From contig JAZKBU010000004.1 in assembly GCA_040388375.1 (NCBI GenBank), positions 248,001-312,000 on the forward strand: a stretch of DNA of 64,000 nt, in the 5' to 3' direction. Shown here in pieces: positions 7,621 through 15,564 of this stretch; within the stretch, counting starts at the first letter, position 1; each line of letters starts with the position of its first letter. The notes under the pieces are model-generated. The model made no database searches and was not told the origin of the DNA. It saw nothing but the letters and a program-made list of their open reading frames with translations. Source of the DNA: Bacteroidota bacterium (lineage in GTDB: Bacteria; Bacteroidota; Bacteroidia; UKL13-3). Both the position numbers and the translations under genes were made by a program.

Positions 7621-9141
7621 ATGAAACAATTTTTTATTTGCTTAGCATTTTTAGCAATGCTGTTTGCTCCAATGAGTAGTTCGTCACAAGTAATCGACCT
7701 TAGGACGGGGGTCAATTCAGGAGGTATTATGTCTACCGGTTCAGCCGATGATACATGGACAGTCTTGGTTCCCGGATCCTCCACTTATCAAGCTGCATTA
7801 TGTGGTACTGGCGTGTCTACTGGTCCAGTAATTCCATATGCATATTTAGCAGGACTTAGTTCGAGTGTAAAATGGATTACTCCTTATATAGACGGCATAG
7901 GTAACCATCTTTATACCGCACCAATGGGCTATTATTATTACAAAATGACTTTTGATTATCAGGAAGGTTGTTTGGCCAAGGAAGCCACATTTAATTTTGA
8001 TTTGATAGGTGCAGATGACCAGATTAACCAGATTAGCGTGAATGGTCATCCTTATGTTGTTGCATACGGTTTCAATGCCTTTTCTACAAATGTTAGTCTC
8101 TCTATTAATCCCAACGATATTCAGCCGGGTATCAATGAGATTGTTTTTGCCGTTTATAACTATGGTAATATTGTAGAGCCTTATTCCCAAACAGGAATGG
8201 AGGTTGATGGCAATCTTACTATTATATCAGGTCCTGATGCTTCTTTCTGTATAAACACCGCTACAAGTTCAGGTCTGTCTGTTACGGCCAATAGTTCGGG
8301 TGGAACCCACGAATGGAAGATATACAGCAGTCCTACAGGTAATGTTGGTTCTTATACATACTTAGGTAACTCAACAGATCCTTCTTGCTATTACACAGGT
8401 GGCCCATGTTGGCTAATTAAACACACGTTAACAAATGACTGCGGTACAGCTTGTGTAGCGCAAAGCGCTTGCTACCAATTATGTGAAAGTTCTGTAACGG
8501 AAGGCTGTTCAGAATTAACACCCCCCACTAACCTCGTATACGATGGATCAACAAATGTGCTTTCTTGGGCGCCTGTTTCCGGAGCTGTTTCCTATACCAT
8601 ACAATTAATTATCAATGACCCCGCTTGTTGTAATGATGGTAATGGAAGTCCTGGTATTTTATTCACAGTTAGTGTAACCGGTAATTCCTTTGTAGTCAAT
8701 GTTGCTGCCCTTGCTGCACTCGGTGTAATAGGAGACCCTTCTTGTTTCTCGTGGAGTGTTACTGCTGTATGTGCAGATGGGATTACTGCAAAATCTGAAA
8801 AGAAATGTGCATTTCCTAGAGCTGTTAAAGGACCGAGATCGCCAGTTGCTCCAACAGGTGTATTAGATACAAAAACAGATATTACTAATATGGTTAAAAT
8901 GTATCCTAATCCTACCAAAGGATCAGTAATGATTGACTTTTCTGCAAAAAGTGAGGTAGCATTCAGCGTTACCATTAACGATATGAGTGGCAAAACCATG
9001 AAAACCTTTGAAAATCTTAAAACCAAAGATGCCAAGCACAGCGTAAAATGGAATACTGAATCTGTAAGCAAAGGAACGTATATTATTAGGATTCAAACTT
9101 CAGATGGCCAGGTTGTTTTCAAAAAACTGATAGTAGAATAA
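7621..9141 (+). CDS. Secreted protein with T9SS type A C-terminal sorting domain
   Basis: This 506-residue protein has a signal peptide (residues 1-22, MKQFFICLAFLAMLF...SSSQ). The middle is Gly/Ser/Thr-rich and contains several Cys residues. An FN3-like segment sits at about 300-395 (PPTNLVYDGSTNVLSW). The last 75 residues are a type IX secretion sorting domain: MYPNPTKG, then a MSGKTMKTF strand, then SKGTYIIRI and VFKKLIVE. It should be exported through the Sec system and then across the outer membrane by the T9SS, to be released or anchored at the surface. The function of the N-terminal 300 residues is not recognised. It is a single gene ending in a strong terminator. Confidence 0.85.
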   Translation: MKQFFICLAFLAMLFAPMSSSSQVIDLRTGVNSGGIMSTGSADDTWTVLVPGSSTYQAALCGTGVSTGPVIPYAYLAGLSSSVKWITPYIDGIGNHLYTAPMGYYYYKMTFDYQEGCLAKEATFNFDLIGADDQINQISVNGHPYVVAYGFNAFSTNVSLSINPNDIQPGINEIVFAVYNYGNIVEPYSQTGMEVDGNLTIISGPDASFCINTATSSGLSVTANSSGGTHEWKIYSSPTGNVGSYTYLGNSTDPSCYYTGGPCWLIKHTLTNDCGTACVAQSACYQLCESSVTEGCSELTPPTNLVYDGSTNVLSWAPVSGAVSYTIQLIINDPACCNDGNGSPGILFTVSVTGNSFVVNVAALAALGVIGDPSCFSWSVTAVCADGITAKSEKKCAFPRAVKGPRSPVAPTGVLDTKTDITNMVKMYPNPTKGSVMIDFSAKSEVAFSVTINDMSGKTMKTFENLKTKDAKHSVKWNTESVSKGTYIIRIQTSDGQVVFKKLIVE

Positions 9142-9160
9142 AAAGCATTAGCTTTAAATA

Positions 9161-9195
9161 AAAAAGACTGGTAACTTCTGTTATCAGTCTTTTTT
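9161..9195 (+). terminator. Rho-independent terminator
   Basis: The arm AAAAAGACTGGTAAC, the loop TTCT and the arm GTTATCAGTCTTTTT form a 15-bp stem with one G-U pair, ending in a T-run, 20 bp after the stop of the secreted-protein gene. Confidence 0.9.
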
Positions 9196-9205
9196 CTATT
9201 ATTGT

Positions 9206-9820
9206 ATGATGCAATCAGTAAATAAAAACATGAAAGAAATTGATACCACTTTGTTTTTAGAAGAGCTGCAAAAAAGAGTGGTTGTTCCGGAAGGGCAGTA
9301 TGAAGAGTTTCTTAGCTTATGGGAGTTTAAAAAGTTTAAACGAAATGAGTACATTTTGCAGGAAGGCGAAGTTCCTAAGTTTTCCATTTTTGTGTTAAAG
9401 GGCTGCCTGCGCCAGTATATTGTAAATGAAAAAGGCGAAGAGTCCATTGTGTATTTTGCAGAAGAAAGACACTGGATTGGCGACTTGCCCGCCATGCGAA
9501 GCAAAGTAGCTTCCGCGTTTATTTTCCAAGCCATAGAAGAATGTGAATTGCTTACCATTAGTGCAGCGAATTGGGAAGAGGCTTTTATCAGGTTTCCTTG
9601 GTGGACACAAGCACATTTAACAGGCTACCAGAAATGGGCTGCAAAAATGCAACAGCAAATGGCCGATTTAAATACCCAAACAGGTGAAACAAGATATTTA
9701 ACTTTACTGAAGGAGAAGCCGGGCTTATTTCAACGTGTACCCCAACATTATATTGCTTCTTATTTGGGCATAAGCCCCGAAACGTTGAGCCGCATTCGCA
9801 AAAAAATATTCAACCTTTAA
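9206..9820 (+). CDS. Crp/Fnr-family transcriptional regulator
   Basis: This 204-residue protein has an N-terminal cyclic-nucleotide-binding-like beta-roll (about 25-125, EFKKFKRNEYILQEGEVPKF ... GCLRQYIVNEKGEE) and a C-terminal winged helix. The recognition helix HYIASYLGISPETLSRIRKK carries the E..SR pattern that in FNR contacts TTGA half-sites. There is no N-terminal Cys cluster, so it is not an iron-sulfur FNR. Two later ATGs (9209 and 9230) are possible starts; the one at 9230 has an A-rich leader. A perfect TTGAC-N4-GTCAA palindrome lies 7 bp after its stop, in front of the next operon, suggesting local regulation. Confidence 0.88.
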   Translation: MMQSVNKNMKEIDTTLFLEELQKRVVVPEGQYEEFLSLWEFKKFKRNEYILQEGEVPKFSIFVLKGCLRQYIVNEKGEESIVYFAEERHWIGDLPAMRSKVASAFIFQAIEECELLTISAANWEEAFIRFPWWTQAHLTGYQKWAAKMQQQMADLNTQTGETRYLTLLKEKPGLFQRVPQHYIASYLGISPETLSRIRKKIFNL

Positions 9821-9826
9821 AATTTC

Positions 9827-9840
9827 TTGACAATAGTCAA
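9827..9840. promoter_or_regulatory. FNR-like palindromic operator
   Basis: TTGAC-AATA-GTCAA is a perfect inverted repeat that closely matches the FNR box TTGAT-N4-ATCAA. Its centre is about 43 bp upstream of the start point predicted from the -7 box at 9864-9871, close to a class II activator position. Confidence 0.6.
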
Positions 9841-9863
9841 CGTTCCGAGGCTATTGCTGCCAG

Positions 9864-9871
9864 TAGGTTTG
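9864..9871 (+). promoter_or_regulatory. -7 promoter box of the small-protein operon
   Basis: TAGGTTTG matches TAnnTTTG exactly and lies 37 nt before the ATG at 9909. No clear -33 box is seen, in keeping with dependence on an activator bound at 9827-9840. Confidence 0.5.
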
Positions 9872-9908
9872 TGCCATCATTATTTTTTAAACCAATAAAA
9901 AACAAACT

Positions 9909-10184
9909 ATGGCAACAACAATTATTAACACGCAACAAGTAGAAAACTTTGCTAAATGGAAACAAGGTTTTGAAGCAGGCGAAGCAATGCGCGCGCAAGC
10001 AGGAATTATTATCAAAGGCATTTACCAGGCAGTAGATGACGAGAATTCAGTTACTATTATTTCAGAAGTACCAAACCCCGATGTGGCAAAGGCCTTGTTC
10101 TCTTCGGCAGCTATGAAAGAAGTAATGGCAAAAAGTGGTGTTATTTCAGCTCCTGAAATAAAAGTATTAACTCAAATGTTTTAA
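9909..10184 (+). CDS. Small cytoplasmic protein, dimeric alpha-beta barrel-like, paralogue of next gene
   Basis: This 91-residue protein has no signal peptide. It contains a VENFAKWKQGFEAGEAMRAQAG helix, then an IYQAVDDENSVTIISEVPNPDVAKALF pattern, which resembles the ferredoxin-like fold of antibiotic-biosynthesis-monooxygenase or DUF3764-type proteins. The same pattern recurs in the next gene (YTDWKKAFDAGAPVREKAGIK, then VTNENQLVVVEEAENAEAAHNFL), so the two are tandem paralogues. Placement behind an FNR-like box suggests induction by the Crp/Fnr protein. The biochemical role is unknown. Confidence 0.75.
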   Translation: MATTIINTQQVENFAKWKQGFEAGEAMRAQAGIIIKGIYQAVDDENSVTIISEVPNPDVAKALFSSAAMKEVMAKSGVISAPEIKVLTQMF

Positions 10185-10194
10185 GCCCGTTGTT

Positions 10195-10545
10195 ATGAAA
10201 CATACAAAAAAAGTATTAAGCATAGTAATATTATTGATAGCAATGGCAACAGCACAAGCATTTTCAGGTTTTAACAACAGTAAAGTTGTAATGATGGTTA
10301 CGTTGGAAGTAAACAACTATACCGATTGGAAAAAAGCATTTGATGCAGGCGCACCTGTTCGTGAAAAAGCAGGCATAAAAGTATTATGTATTTGCCGTTC
10401 TGTAACCAATGAAAACCAATTGGTAGTAGTAGAAGAGGCAGAAAATGCAGAAGCAGCCCATAACTTCTTAAAAGTATTGCAAACAAGGCAAAAGTCAGGC
10501 GACTTATCTAAGCTTGATGTTAAACTATTTGATAAAGCTGAATAA
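10195..10545 (+). CDS. Exported paralogue of the preceding small protein
   Basis: This 116-residue protein has an N-terminal signal or membrane segment (KVLSIVILLIAMATAQAFS, residues 6-24), followed by a domain homologous in pattern to the gene 10 bp upstream. A Trp-Lys-Lys-Ala-Phe-Asp motif after a VNNYTDW stretch and the NFLKVL helix align with WKQGFE and ALFSSA in its neighbour. It is cotranscribed with that gene and ends before a strong terminator. One cytoplasmic and one exported version of the same fold in a single operon is unusual. The function is unknown. Confidence 0.75.
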   Translation: MKHTKKVLSIVILLIAMATAQAFSGFNNSKVVMMVTLEVNNYTDWKKAFDAGAPVREKAGIKVLCICRSVTNENQLVVVEEAENAEAAHNFLKVLQTRQKSGDLSKLDVKLFDKAE

Positions 10546-10564
10546 TTAGTAGACAATTAAAGCA

Positions 10565-10604
10565 AAAACCCTAAAAACTGTATAAGAAAAGTTTTTAGGG
10601 TTTT
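10565..10604 (+). terminator. Rho-independent terminator
   Basis: AAAACCCTAAAAACT and AGTTTTTAGGGTTTT are perfect 15-nt inverted repeats around a 10-nt loop, 20 bp after the stop at 10545. Confidence 0.88.
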
Positions 10605-10765
10605 AATAGTCTTGACTTCGCTTTTCTTTTATTTCCCAATGCAAAACGTACTAAAATATTAGCTAATAAATGATTTGCAATTTATTCCTCATAATGAGGC
10701 TTTTTTTTCACGAGCATTTGTATGTTATTTTCTGGAAACCCTTGAAAACAAAGAGAAAATTGTAA

Positions 10766-10780
10766 TGGCATGATTTTGTA
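10766..10780 (+). promoter_or_regulatory. TGGCAT-type promoter-like element
   Basis: TGGCATGATTTTGTA lies 48 nt before the ATG at 10828. It is one of about ten such elements in the island (see findings). It resembles a sigma-54 -24/-12 promoter, but the TG(T/C) step sits one base closer than in the canonical spacing. Confidence 0.4.
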
Positions 10781-10827
10781 ACTATACAGTATATCATTTA
10801 TCATTCAACGTTTAAAATATAAAAATC

Positions 10828-11184
10828 ATGAAAACCGAAGACAACAAAAACATTAATCCGCAAAGCACGAATCGCAATGAGGATACCAAAAGAACGAATC
10901 CTACTGTAACAACCGGCACAAATAATCGTAACGAGGAACCAACCAAAACTCCTAAAAAAGAAGAGCCATGGAAAAATCCTGATCCTACTTCTCCTGAGAG
11001 AAAACACGAAATATATGCCAGTAAAAAAGATTCATCTATCAATCATGAAGATGATAGGGAAGATTCAAACGATGACCAGATTAATCAACGTCCTGAATCA
11101 AGAAATACTAACACTCCTACCAATACTTCGCGTAGAGAAGACAGTGATATTGACAGACAAGATGATGACCAAATCAATCCTTAA
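10828..11184 (+). CDS. Small, highly hydrophilic, probably disordered protein
   Basis: This 118-residue protein is composed almost entirely of Asn, Asp, Glu, Lys, Arg, Ser, Thr and Pro, with one conserved-looking KKEEPWKNPDPTSPERKHE core near residues 50-70. It has no signal peptide, membrane segment or recognisable domain. Similar disordered small proteins sit at 15370 and 45467, and the first two of the three have the same TGGCAT promoter element close upstream. It probably belongs to a stress-induced set; no molecular function can be assigned. A palindrome across its stop codon and a strong terminator follow. Confidence 0.65.
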   Translation: MKTEDNKNINPQSTNRNEDTKRTNPTVTTGTNNRNEEPTKTPKKEEPWKNPDPTSPERKHEIYASKKDSSINHEDDREDSNDDQINQRPESRNTNTPTNTSRREDSDIDRQDDDQINP

Positions 11185-11205
11185 TCAAATAAAAGGATTG
11201 ATTTG
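11170..11205. repeat. Inverted repeat across the stop codon
   Basis: CAAATCAATCCTT (11170-11182) and AAGGATTGATTTG (11193-11205) are perfect 13-nt inverted repeats with a 10-nt loop containing the end of the gene. A second hairpin, the terminator at 11212-11240, follows directly, so the 3' end of this mRNA carries two stacked stems. Confidence 0.7.
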
Positions 11206-11211
11206 AGTAAT

Positions 11212-11240
11212 AAAAAAGCAGCTTAACGGCTGCTTTTTTT
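11212..11240. terminator. Rho-independent terminator, bidirectional
   Basis: AAAAAAGCAGC ... GCTGCTTTTTTT forms a short GC stem flanked by A and T runs, so it can serve both the plus-strand gene ending at 11184 and the convergent minus-strand oxidoreductase ending at 11252. Confidence 0.85.
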
Positions 11241-11251
11241 ATGTTACGTAT

Positions 11252-12460
11252 TTAAACACGATCGAATTTGAAAAGTGCCAAATCCCTGTTCCTGGTTCCT
11301 TTTATCTGCTCGCAAATAAGTTGTGCAGCAATGGTACTAAATGTAATTCCGTTGCCCCCAAACCCCAGTGCAAAGTAGGTATGAGGATATTTTTTGTATA
11401 CCCCAATAAAAGGCAATGCATCTTTTGTAATACCAAATGTTCCTGTCCAGCTAAATTCGGGAATCATTGGCTGGTGAGGAAATAATTGTTGAAAGTCTTT
11501 GGTAAGTTGTTTGGTTTTTTGTTTCAATAATTTGTCCCGTCTGGCAGGGTTGTAAAAAGGTTCATCTCTTCCTCCAACCATAATTCTTCTGTCACTTGTT
11601 GTGCGCATATACAAGTACGGATCTGCAGTATTCCATATCATGGCATTCTCTTTCCAAAATGCATCAGCACCGCCAATATTTTCAGAGGCTAGTGCATAGG
11701 TAGCATGTAGCGTAACAATTTTTTTCTGTATAAAATGTTCAATTTCGTAACCGCTGGCATTAATTACCTTTTTTGCGCTGATGGTAAAACCATCAGTAGT
11801 CAGTAATTTTACACTGCGGGGCAGATAGGTTATTTCAGAAACAGTTGTTCTATCGTACACCCCACACCCTTTATTTATATTGTATTGATGAATATTATGT
11901 GCAAGTAAGTATGCATTTACACAGGCACCTTTATGAGAAAGCAGTGCAAGGGGTGCTTTAAATCCGTAACCCTCTTTAATATCTTTTTCGTTTAATAAAT
12001 CAAGCGTAAAACCCGCACTTTTTCTGGCTTTATATTCCTGCTGCAATAGCGCAGTATCTTTTTTAAAAGCGGCATAGTACAGGCTTTTTTTCAATTCAAA
12101 ATCCTTGTAATTAACAGTGGTACTTATTTCGTTTAATCGGTCAATGGCGTTTCCACATAAAATATAAGCGCGCTCTGCACTTCGTTTTCCAATTAAAGCA
12201 CTCAGTTCATGTAATGGTTTATCCAATTCGTACTGTAGTAATGATGTGCTGGCACAAGTGCTTCCCAGCCCTATAGTTCGTCCATCAACTACTATGCAGT
12301 TTATTCCGGCATTGATGAGTTCATGCGCACATAAAGCGCCTGTAATTCCTCCTCCTATTATAACCACATCTGCTTGTATGTTTTGTGCAAGCTTTGGATA
12401 ATTATAAGGTAATCCGTTTTTAATAAGCCAATAGGGATAGCCACTTTTTAAATTCATCAT
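11252..12460 (-). CDS. FAD-dependent oxidoreductase (DAO/glycine oxidase-like family)
   Basis: This 402-residue protein begins with a Rossmann dinucleotide motif, DVVIIGGGITGALCAHELI (about residues 31-50), followed by a GLGSTCASTSLL segment typical of DAO-family amine oxidases. The C-terminus has the second FAD contact in GFGGNGITFSTIAAQLI (about residues 370-387). These enzymes oxidise the amine of amino acids or related substrates. The substrate is not predictable here, and the gene is not next to a Rieske partner. A Met-Met start is used. It is convergent with the preceding small gene and shares its terminator. Confidence 0.82.
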   Translation of the reverse strand: MMNLKSGYPYWLIKNGLPYNYPKLAQNIQADVVIIGGGITGALCAHELINAGINCIVVDGRTIGLGSTCASTSLLQYELDKPLHELSALIGKRSAERAYILCGNAIDRLNEISTTVNYKDFELKKSLYYAAFKKDTALLQQEYKARKSAGFTLDLLNEKDIKEGYGFKAPLALLSHKGACVNAYLLAHNIHQYNINKGCGVYDRTTVSEITYLPRSVKLLTTDGFTISAKKVINASGYEIEHFIQKKIVTLHATYALASENIGGADAFWKENAMIWNTADPYLYMRTTSDRRIMVGGRDEPFYNPARRDKLLKQKTKQLTKDFQQLFPHQPMIPEFSWTGTFGITKDALPFIGVYKKYPHTYFALGFGGNGITFSTIAAQLICEQIKGTRNRDLALFKFDRV

Positions 12461-12542
12461 GCTTTATTAAATGCAAAAAGCCAGGCATCTTTACAGACAC
12501 CCGACTTAATGCTTTTTCCTATGAAAGAAAGATTTTTATTAT

Positions 12543-13139
12543 TTACATTTTATCTTTTATTGCCATTGCCATTTCCAAGTGATGTCTTAATGCCGGCAAA
12601 GAGCTGCTGAAAAGATTTCTAATTTCCGGATCGTGTGCTTTCTCAGCTGCTGCCTCTGATAATTTAATTGCTTTCTCATGATCGCTTACTATTTTTTCAA
12701 TATAGGCTTTATCATATTCTGCTCCTTTTTTATCGCTGCAGTCTTTAATTTCCTTCATTTGGTCGTCAGTTAATTTTACAGGTACTGAAACTTGTTTTTT
12801 GTCGGCCAATGATTTTAATGACACATTCATTTTAGCATGTGCTTCAACCATTTCAGAAGCAAGGGTTTTTACATTATTGCTTACTGCTTTTTGTTTTGCA
12901 TGTTGCGATGCTTCCAGTTCGTATATACCTATACTGTATGCATCAACTAAATATTGCGCATCGTTTTCTGCATCGTTGCTTGCAAATTTTGCATCGTTAT
13001 GGTCTTCGGCTACCTCTTTTGTATCTTTTGTTTGCGGACTATCTCCACATGAAGTAAGAACTAATAACAGGGCTAAAAGAAGAATCCAGCCAAGGGCTAT
13101 TATTTTAATGGTGCGGTTCATTGTTACATGGTTGCTCAT
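12543..13139 (-). CDS. DUF4142 domain lipoprotein
   Basis: This 198-residue protein has a signal segment with a lipobox, LLLVLTSC (Cys about residue 31), so it should be a lipoprotein. The mature part is the helical DUF4142/ferritin-like domain: AQYLVDAYSIGIYELEASQHA, then LASEMVEAHAKMN, and a C-terminal HHLEMAMAI helix. DUF4142 proteins are four-helix bundles often induced by stress in Bacteroidota; their chemistry is not established. A second ATG at residue 7 is an alternative start. A TGGCAC element (13217-13203) precedes it and it faces away from the gene at 13531 across a shared 390-bp control region. Confidence 0.82.
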   Translation of the reverse strand: MSNHVTMNRTIKIIALGWILLLALLLVLTSCGDSPQTKDTKEVAEDHNDAKFASNDAENDAQYLVDAYSIGIYELEASQHAKQKAVSNNVKTLASEMVEAHAKMNVSLKSLADKKQVSVPVKLTDDQMKEIKDCSDKKGAEYDKAYIEKIVSDHEKAIKLSEAAAEKAHDPEIRNLFSSSLPALRHHLEMAMAIKDKM

Positions 13140-13530
13140 AGTATTGTTTGTTTAGAGTGTGTATAAAACTTCCATATACTAAATGAAAGTACTTCATCAT
13201 TTCAAAAAACTGTGCCAATACGATTTAAATGAAAATAATTTAATAGTATAAAAACAATTGAAATAGATTGGAAATGCCTGTTAACATTAGCATTTCATTT
13301 TTTTTCAAAAACATTTCAGCATTGTAATACACCTGTTTTATGGGTAAAAAAACGGGTAAAAATATCCTCATTTTTTTAAGCTGATTCCACACTTTTTTAT
13401 AATTCCACAGTGTTTATTGTTGGTACAGTTTTTACACCTTGTTACTTATATATCCAAAGCAAAGAACGGTAAAGCCTTTGCTAAACACGATTCAAGAAAC
13501 TTTATATCAAAAACTTTAATACTTAATAAT
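13140..13530. promoter_or_regulatory. Divergent control region with TGGCAC element and TTCCACA repeats
   Basis: No gene is seen in these 391 bp. On the minus strand, TGGCACAGTTTTTTG at 13217-13203 lies about 65 nt before the DUF4142 start. On the plus strand, the related TGGTACAGTTTTTAC is at 13421-13435, 96 nt before the ATG at 13531. Between them are an imperfect palindrome GGGTA-AAAA-TATCC (13354-13367) and two direct copies of ATTCCACA (around 13384 and 13402), half-sites of the palindrome described in the findings. Confidence 0.45.
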
Positions 13531-13890
13531 ATGATACCAGAACAACCATTTGAAAAACGCGAACACGGGCTTACCGGTTATGCAGCATTAGACTTTCACA
13601 AGCAGGAAGATTTTAATGTATTGGCAGCAAATATTACAGACTATAACCCCGACAGGTTTGATCCGGTTGCTTTGAAAATAATGGCCAGCGAATCAGGCAT
13701 TATAGCTACGCTGTATGCGTTGGATAAATCGGCTCGTGAGAAAGATGGTTACCCGGATAATAAATTACCCGTGAAAAAATTTAAGCTTGAAATGGAGTGG
13801 AAACAGTTTATGGGTTATATCAAACATTTTGATTTGATTGTTTCGAACGAAGCCTACTCCATTGCGGATATGGTGGTGATTAATAAATAA
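13531..13890 (+). CDS. Conserved hypothetical protein
   Basis: The ATG at 13531 follows an AT-rich leader ending in AATAAT and gives 119 residues; an upstream ATG in frame at 13417 would add a basic 38-residue stretch with no domain character and is not favoured. The protein starts MIPEQPFEKREHG and contains PDRFDPVALKIMASESGIIATLYALDK and a C-terminal MEWKQFMGYIKHFDLIVSNEAY. It looks soluble and folded, without signal peptide or membrane segment. I do not recognise the family. Its location among small stress genes and its shared upstream region with DUF4142 suggest coregulation. Confidence 0.6.
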   Translation: MIPEQPFEKREHGLTGYAALDFHKQEDFNVLAANITDYNPDRFDPVALKIMASESGIIATLYALDKSAREKDGYPDNKLPVKKFKLEMEWKQFMGYIKHFDLIVSNEAYSIADMVVINK

Positions 13891-13902
13891 GTTGGGGAAT
13901 AA

Positions 13903-14121
13903 TTACCTCAACTTTATTTTAAGCATTAAATCGTGTATTGTTTTCCCCATCGGGAAAAGGTATAAACCTTTACTCTTCAGGTTTTCTTTGAGTACGGTTA
14001 TATTATTAGTGCCCGTTTCCAGAATGGCGTTGTTTAATTCTCTTGGGGTTATATCCCATTTCCTGGTCCAGTATTGAACATCGTTTGCTTCAAGCGGGTT
14101 AATGTAATAAGTGGGTTTCAT
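13903..14121 (-). CDS. DUF3606 domain protein
   Basis: The 72-residue product from the ATG at 14121 (nine codons inside the longest frame) matches DUF3606: an N-terminal INPLEANDVQYWTRKWDITPRELNNAI segment, in which a predicted helix-turn-helix-like pair follows a Tyr-Trp step. Such small proteins are common next to stress genes in Bacteroidota and Proteobacteria and have no known function. It lies 12 bp from the end of the convergent gene at 13890 and 44 bp downstream of the AI-2E-family transporter stop in the opposite reading sense order. Confidence 0.7.
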   Translation of the reverse strand: MKPTYYINPLEANDVQYWTRKWDITPRELNNAILETGTNNITVLKENLKSKGLYLFPMGKTIHDLMLKIKLR

Positions 14122-14164
14122 TTGAAAGGTTTTTTGTATAAAAAGCAAATTCTGTTCCGAAGCG

Positions 14165-15277
14165 TTATTTTTGTAACTCAGTTACTTTTGCAACCTTGTT
14201 GTTTTTGTGTCGTTTAAAAAAGGTTGCTTTGTGTGGCATAATATCTCCTATTAAATAACCGTAAGGTTTTAAGTAAGGAATTCTGTCAAAAATAATTTTT
14301 ATTACAGCTACCAGTGGAATGGATAAGAACATGCCTGATATGCCCCAGATACTTCCACCCACTATTACAATAATAACAGATACCAGGGCATTAATTTTAA
14401 CGCGTGATGCTACCACTTTTGGAATAATAATATTGTTATCAATAAATTGAATACAGGCATACAACAGCAGTACAAAAAGCGCATAAGAAGGTTCTTTGGT
14501 TACAAGCGCAATGGCAACCGGGAAAACCATGGCTATAATAATTCCGATGTAAGGAATAATATTTAAGAGCGCGCCAATAATGGCCCACAGTATAGCGTAA
14601 TCTATTCCCAATAATAAAAGCCCTACAGCATTCATCACGGCAACAATCAATGCTTCTATCATTAAACCTGTAAGATAATTTTGCATCACTGTTTTTGATT
14701 CTATAATAATATCTTTGGTCATGGCTTGTTTTTGCTCCGGAACTACTTTTTGAATAAAAGCAACAAACAAAGGTTCATAATACAGCATCATAACGGTATA
14801 AATAGGAAGTAATATGAGAAGTGCAAGCACACCTGTTAAAGTAGTTAAAGTAGTGCCGATATAAGTTTTGCTATCCTCCATAAAATCATTTTTTAAATCA
14901 GTAAGCCAATGCTGAATGTTTCCGGTTTTAATATGAAAAGTTTGTGAAAACCACTGAACACTTTTAGCGAGCAATGCTTCAATTTTTTTTTCAAGCTCGG
15001 GTAGCGACTCTGAAAAGGAAGCGAGCTGCAGCGATATAGAATATACCAAACCTGCAATTACTATAACTGCAAGCAACATGGTAATGGTCAGAGCTAAAAC
15101 ACGAGGTACTTTCCTGTCTTCAAAAAATACAACAATAGGGCTTAGCGAGATAGCAAAAAATGCAGCAAATATTAACGGAATAATAATATCCTGACCGATG
15201 TACATGATAAATGTAAAAAGGGTAACTGCAACAAGAATACAGGATATATTGAATAGTTTTGGTTTAGGCGCTTCCAT
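14165..15277 (-). CDS. AI-2E family transporter (PerM-like)
   Basis: This 370-residue inner-membrane protein has about eight hydrophobic segments and the family hallmarks: an N-terminal pair of helices, the PxYxxMMLYY stretch (LPIYTVMMLYYEPLF), a large central loop and the C-terminal IIPYIGIIIAMVFPV and NNIIIPKVVASRVKINALV segments (about residues 240-310). Members include autoinducer-2 exporters and Na+/H+ antiporters, so the substrate is open. The length is normal. The gene sits in the stress-gene island, downstream of a bidirectional terminator. Confidence 0.87.
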   Translation of the reverse strand: MEAPKPKLFNISCILVAVTLFTFIMYIGQDIIIPLIFAAFFAISLSPIVVFFEDRKVPRVLALTITMLLAVIVIAGLVYSISLQLASFSESLPELEKKIEALLAKSVQWFSQTFHIKTGNIQHWLTDLKNDFMEDSKTYIGTTLTTLTGVLALLILLPIYTVMMLYYEPLFVAFIQKVVPEQKQAMTKDIIIESKTVMQNYLTGLMIEALIVAVMNAVGLLLLGIDYAILWAIIGALLNIIPYIGIIIAMVFPVAIALVTKEPSYALFVLLLYACIQFIDNNIIIPKVVASRVKINALVSVIIVIVGGSIWGISGMFLSIPLVAVIKIIFDRIPYLKPYGYLIGDIMPHKATFFKRHKNNKVAKVTELQK

Positions 15278-15317
15278 AGGTTTAAGGTAATTTATATTGT
15301 AGAGTAGGAGGTAAAAT

Positions 15318-15344
15318 AAAAATCCGCTGCAGAGGCGGATTTTT
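15318..15344. terminator. Rho-independent terminator
   Basis: AAAAATCCGC and GCGGATTTTT form a perfect 10-bp stem with a 7-nt loop. It lies downstream of the small minus-strand gene ending at 15370 and upstream of the AI-2E-family gene. Confidence 0.85.
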
Positions 15345-15369
15345 ATTACAACAAAATAGAGTAGATAGA

Positions 15370-15564
15370 TTATCTGTCTCTGTGTGTAGGTGAAGATTTT
15401 GAAGGATTTTTAGTTGAAGCGTTTTTGTCAACTTTAGAATCAACTTCTGCATCTTTTTTCAAACCTGACTCATTTTTAGTATTCAAGTTTTTAGATTGAC
15501 CTGAAACATCTCTGTCGTTTTGTTTACGTTGGTCGTCTTTTTGATTTGGTTTTTGCGTTTGCAT
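15370..15564 (-). CDS. Small hydrophilic, probably disordered protein
   Basis: This 64-residue protein is made almost wholly of Lys, Asp, Asn, Gln, Ser and Thr (for example NQKDDQRKQNDRD near residues 7-19) with no hydrophobic core. The reading frame is supported by a TGGCATG element at the right distance upstream (15613-15597), a terminator directly after it and an A-rich leader. Its composition resembles the disordered proteins at 10828 and 45467. Hydrophilin-like stress protection is a guess from composition only. Confidence 0.55.
   Translation of the reverse strand: MQTQKPNQKDDQRKQNDRDVSGQSKNLNTKNESGLKKDAEVDSKVDKNASTKNPSKSSPTHRDR

Noticed and set aside
12799-13155. A 118-residue plus-strand frame overlapping the DUF4142 gene
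   Set aside because: It is antisense to a well-supported gene and has no matching domain or leader.
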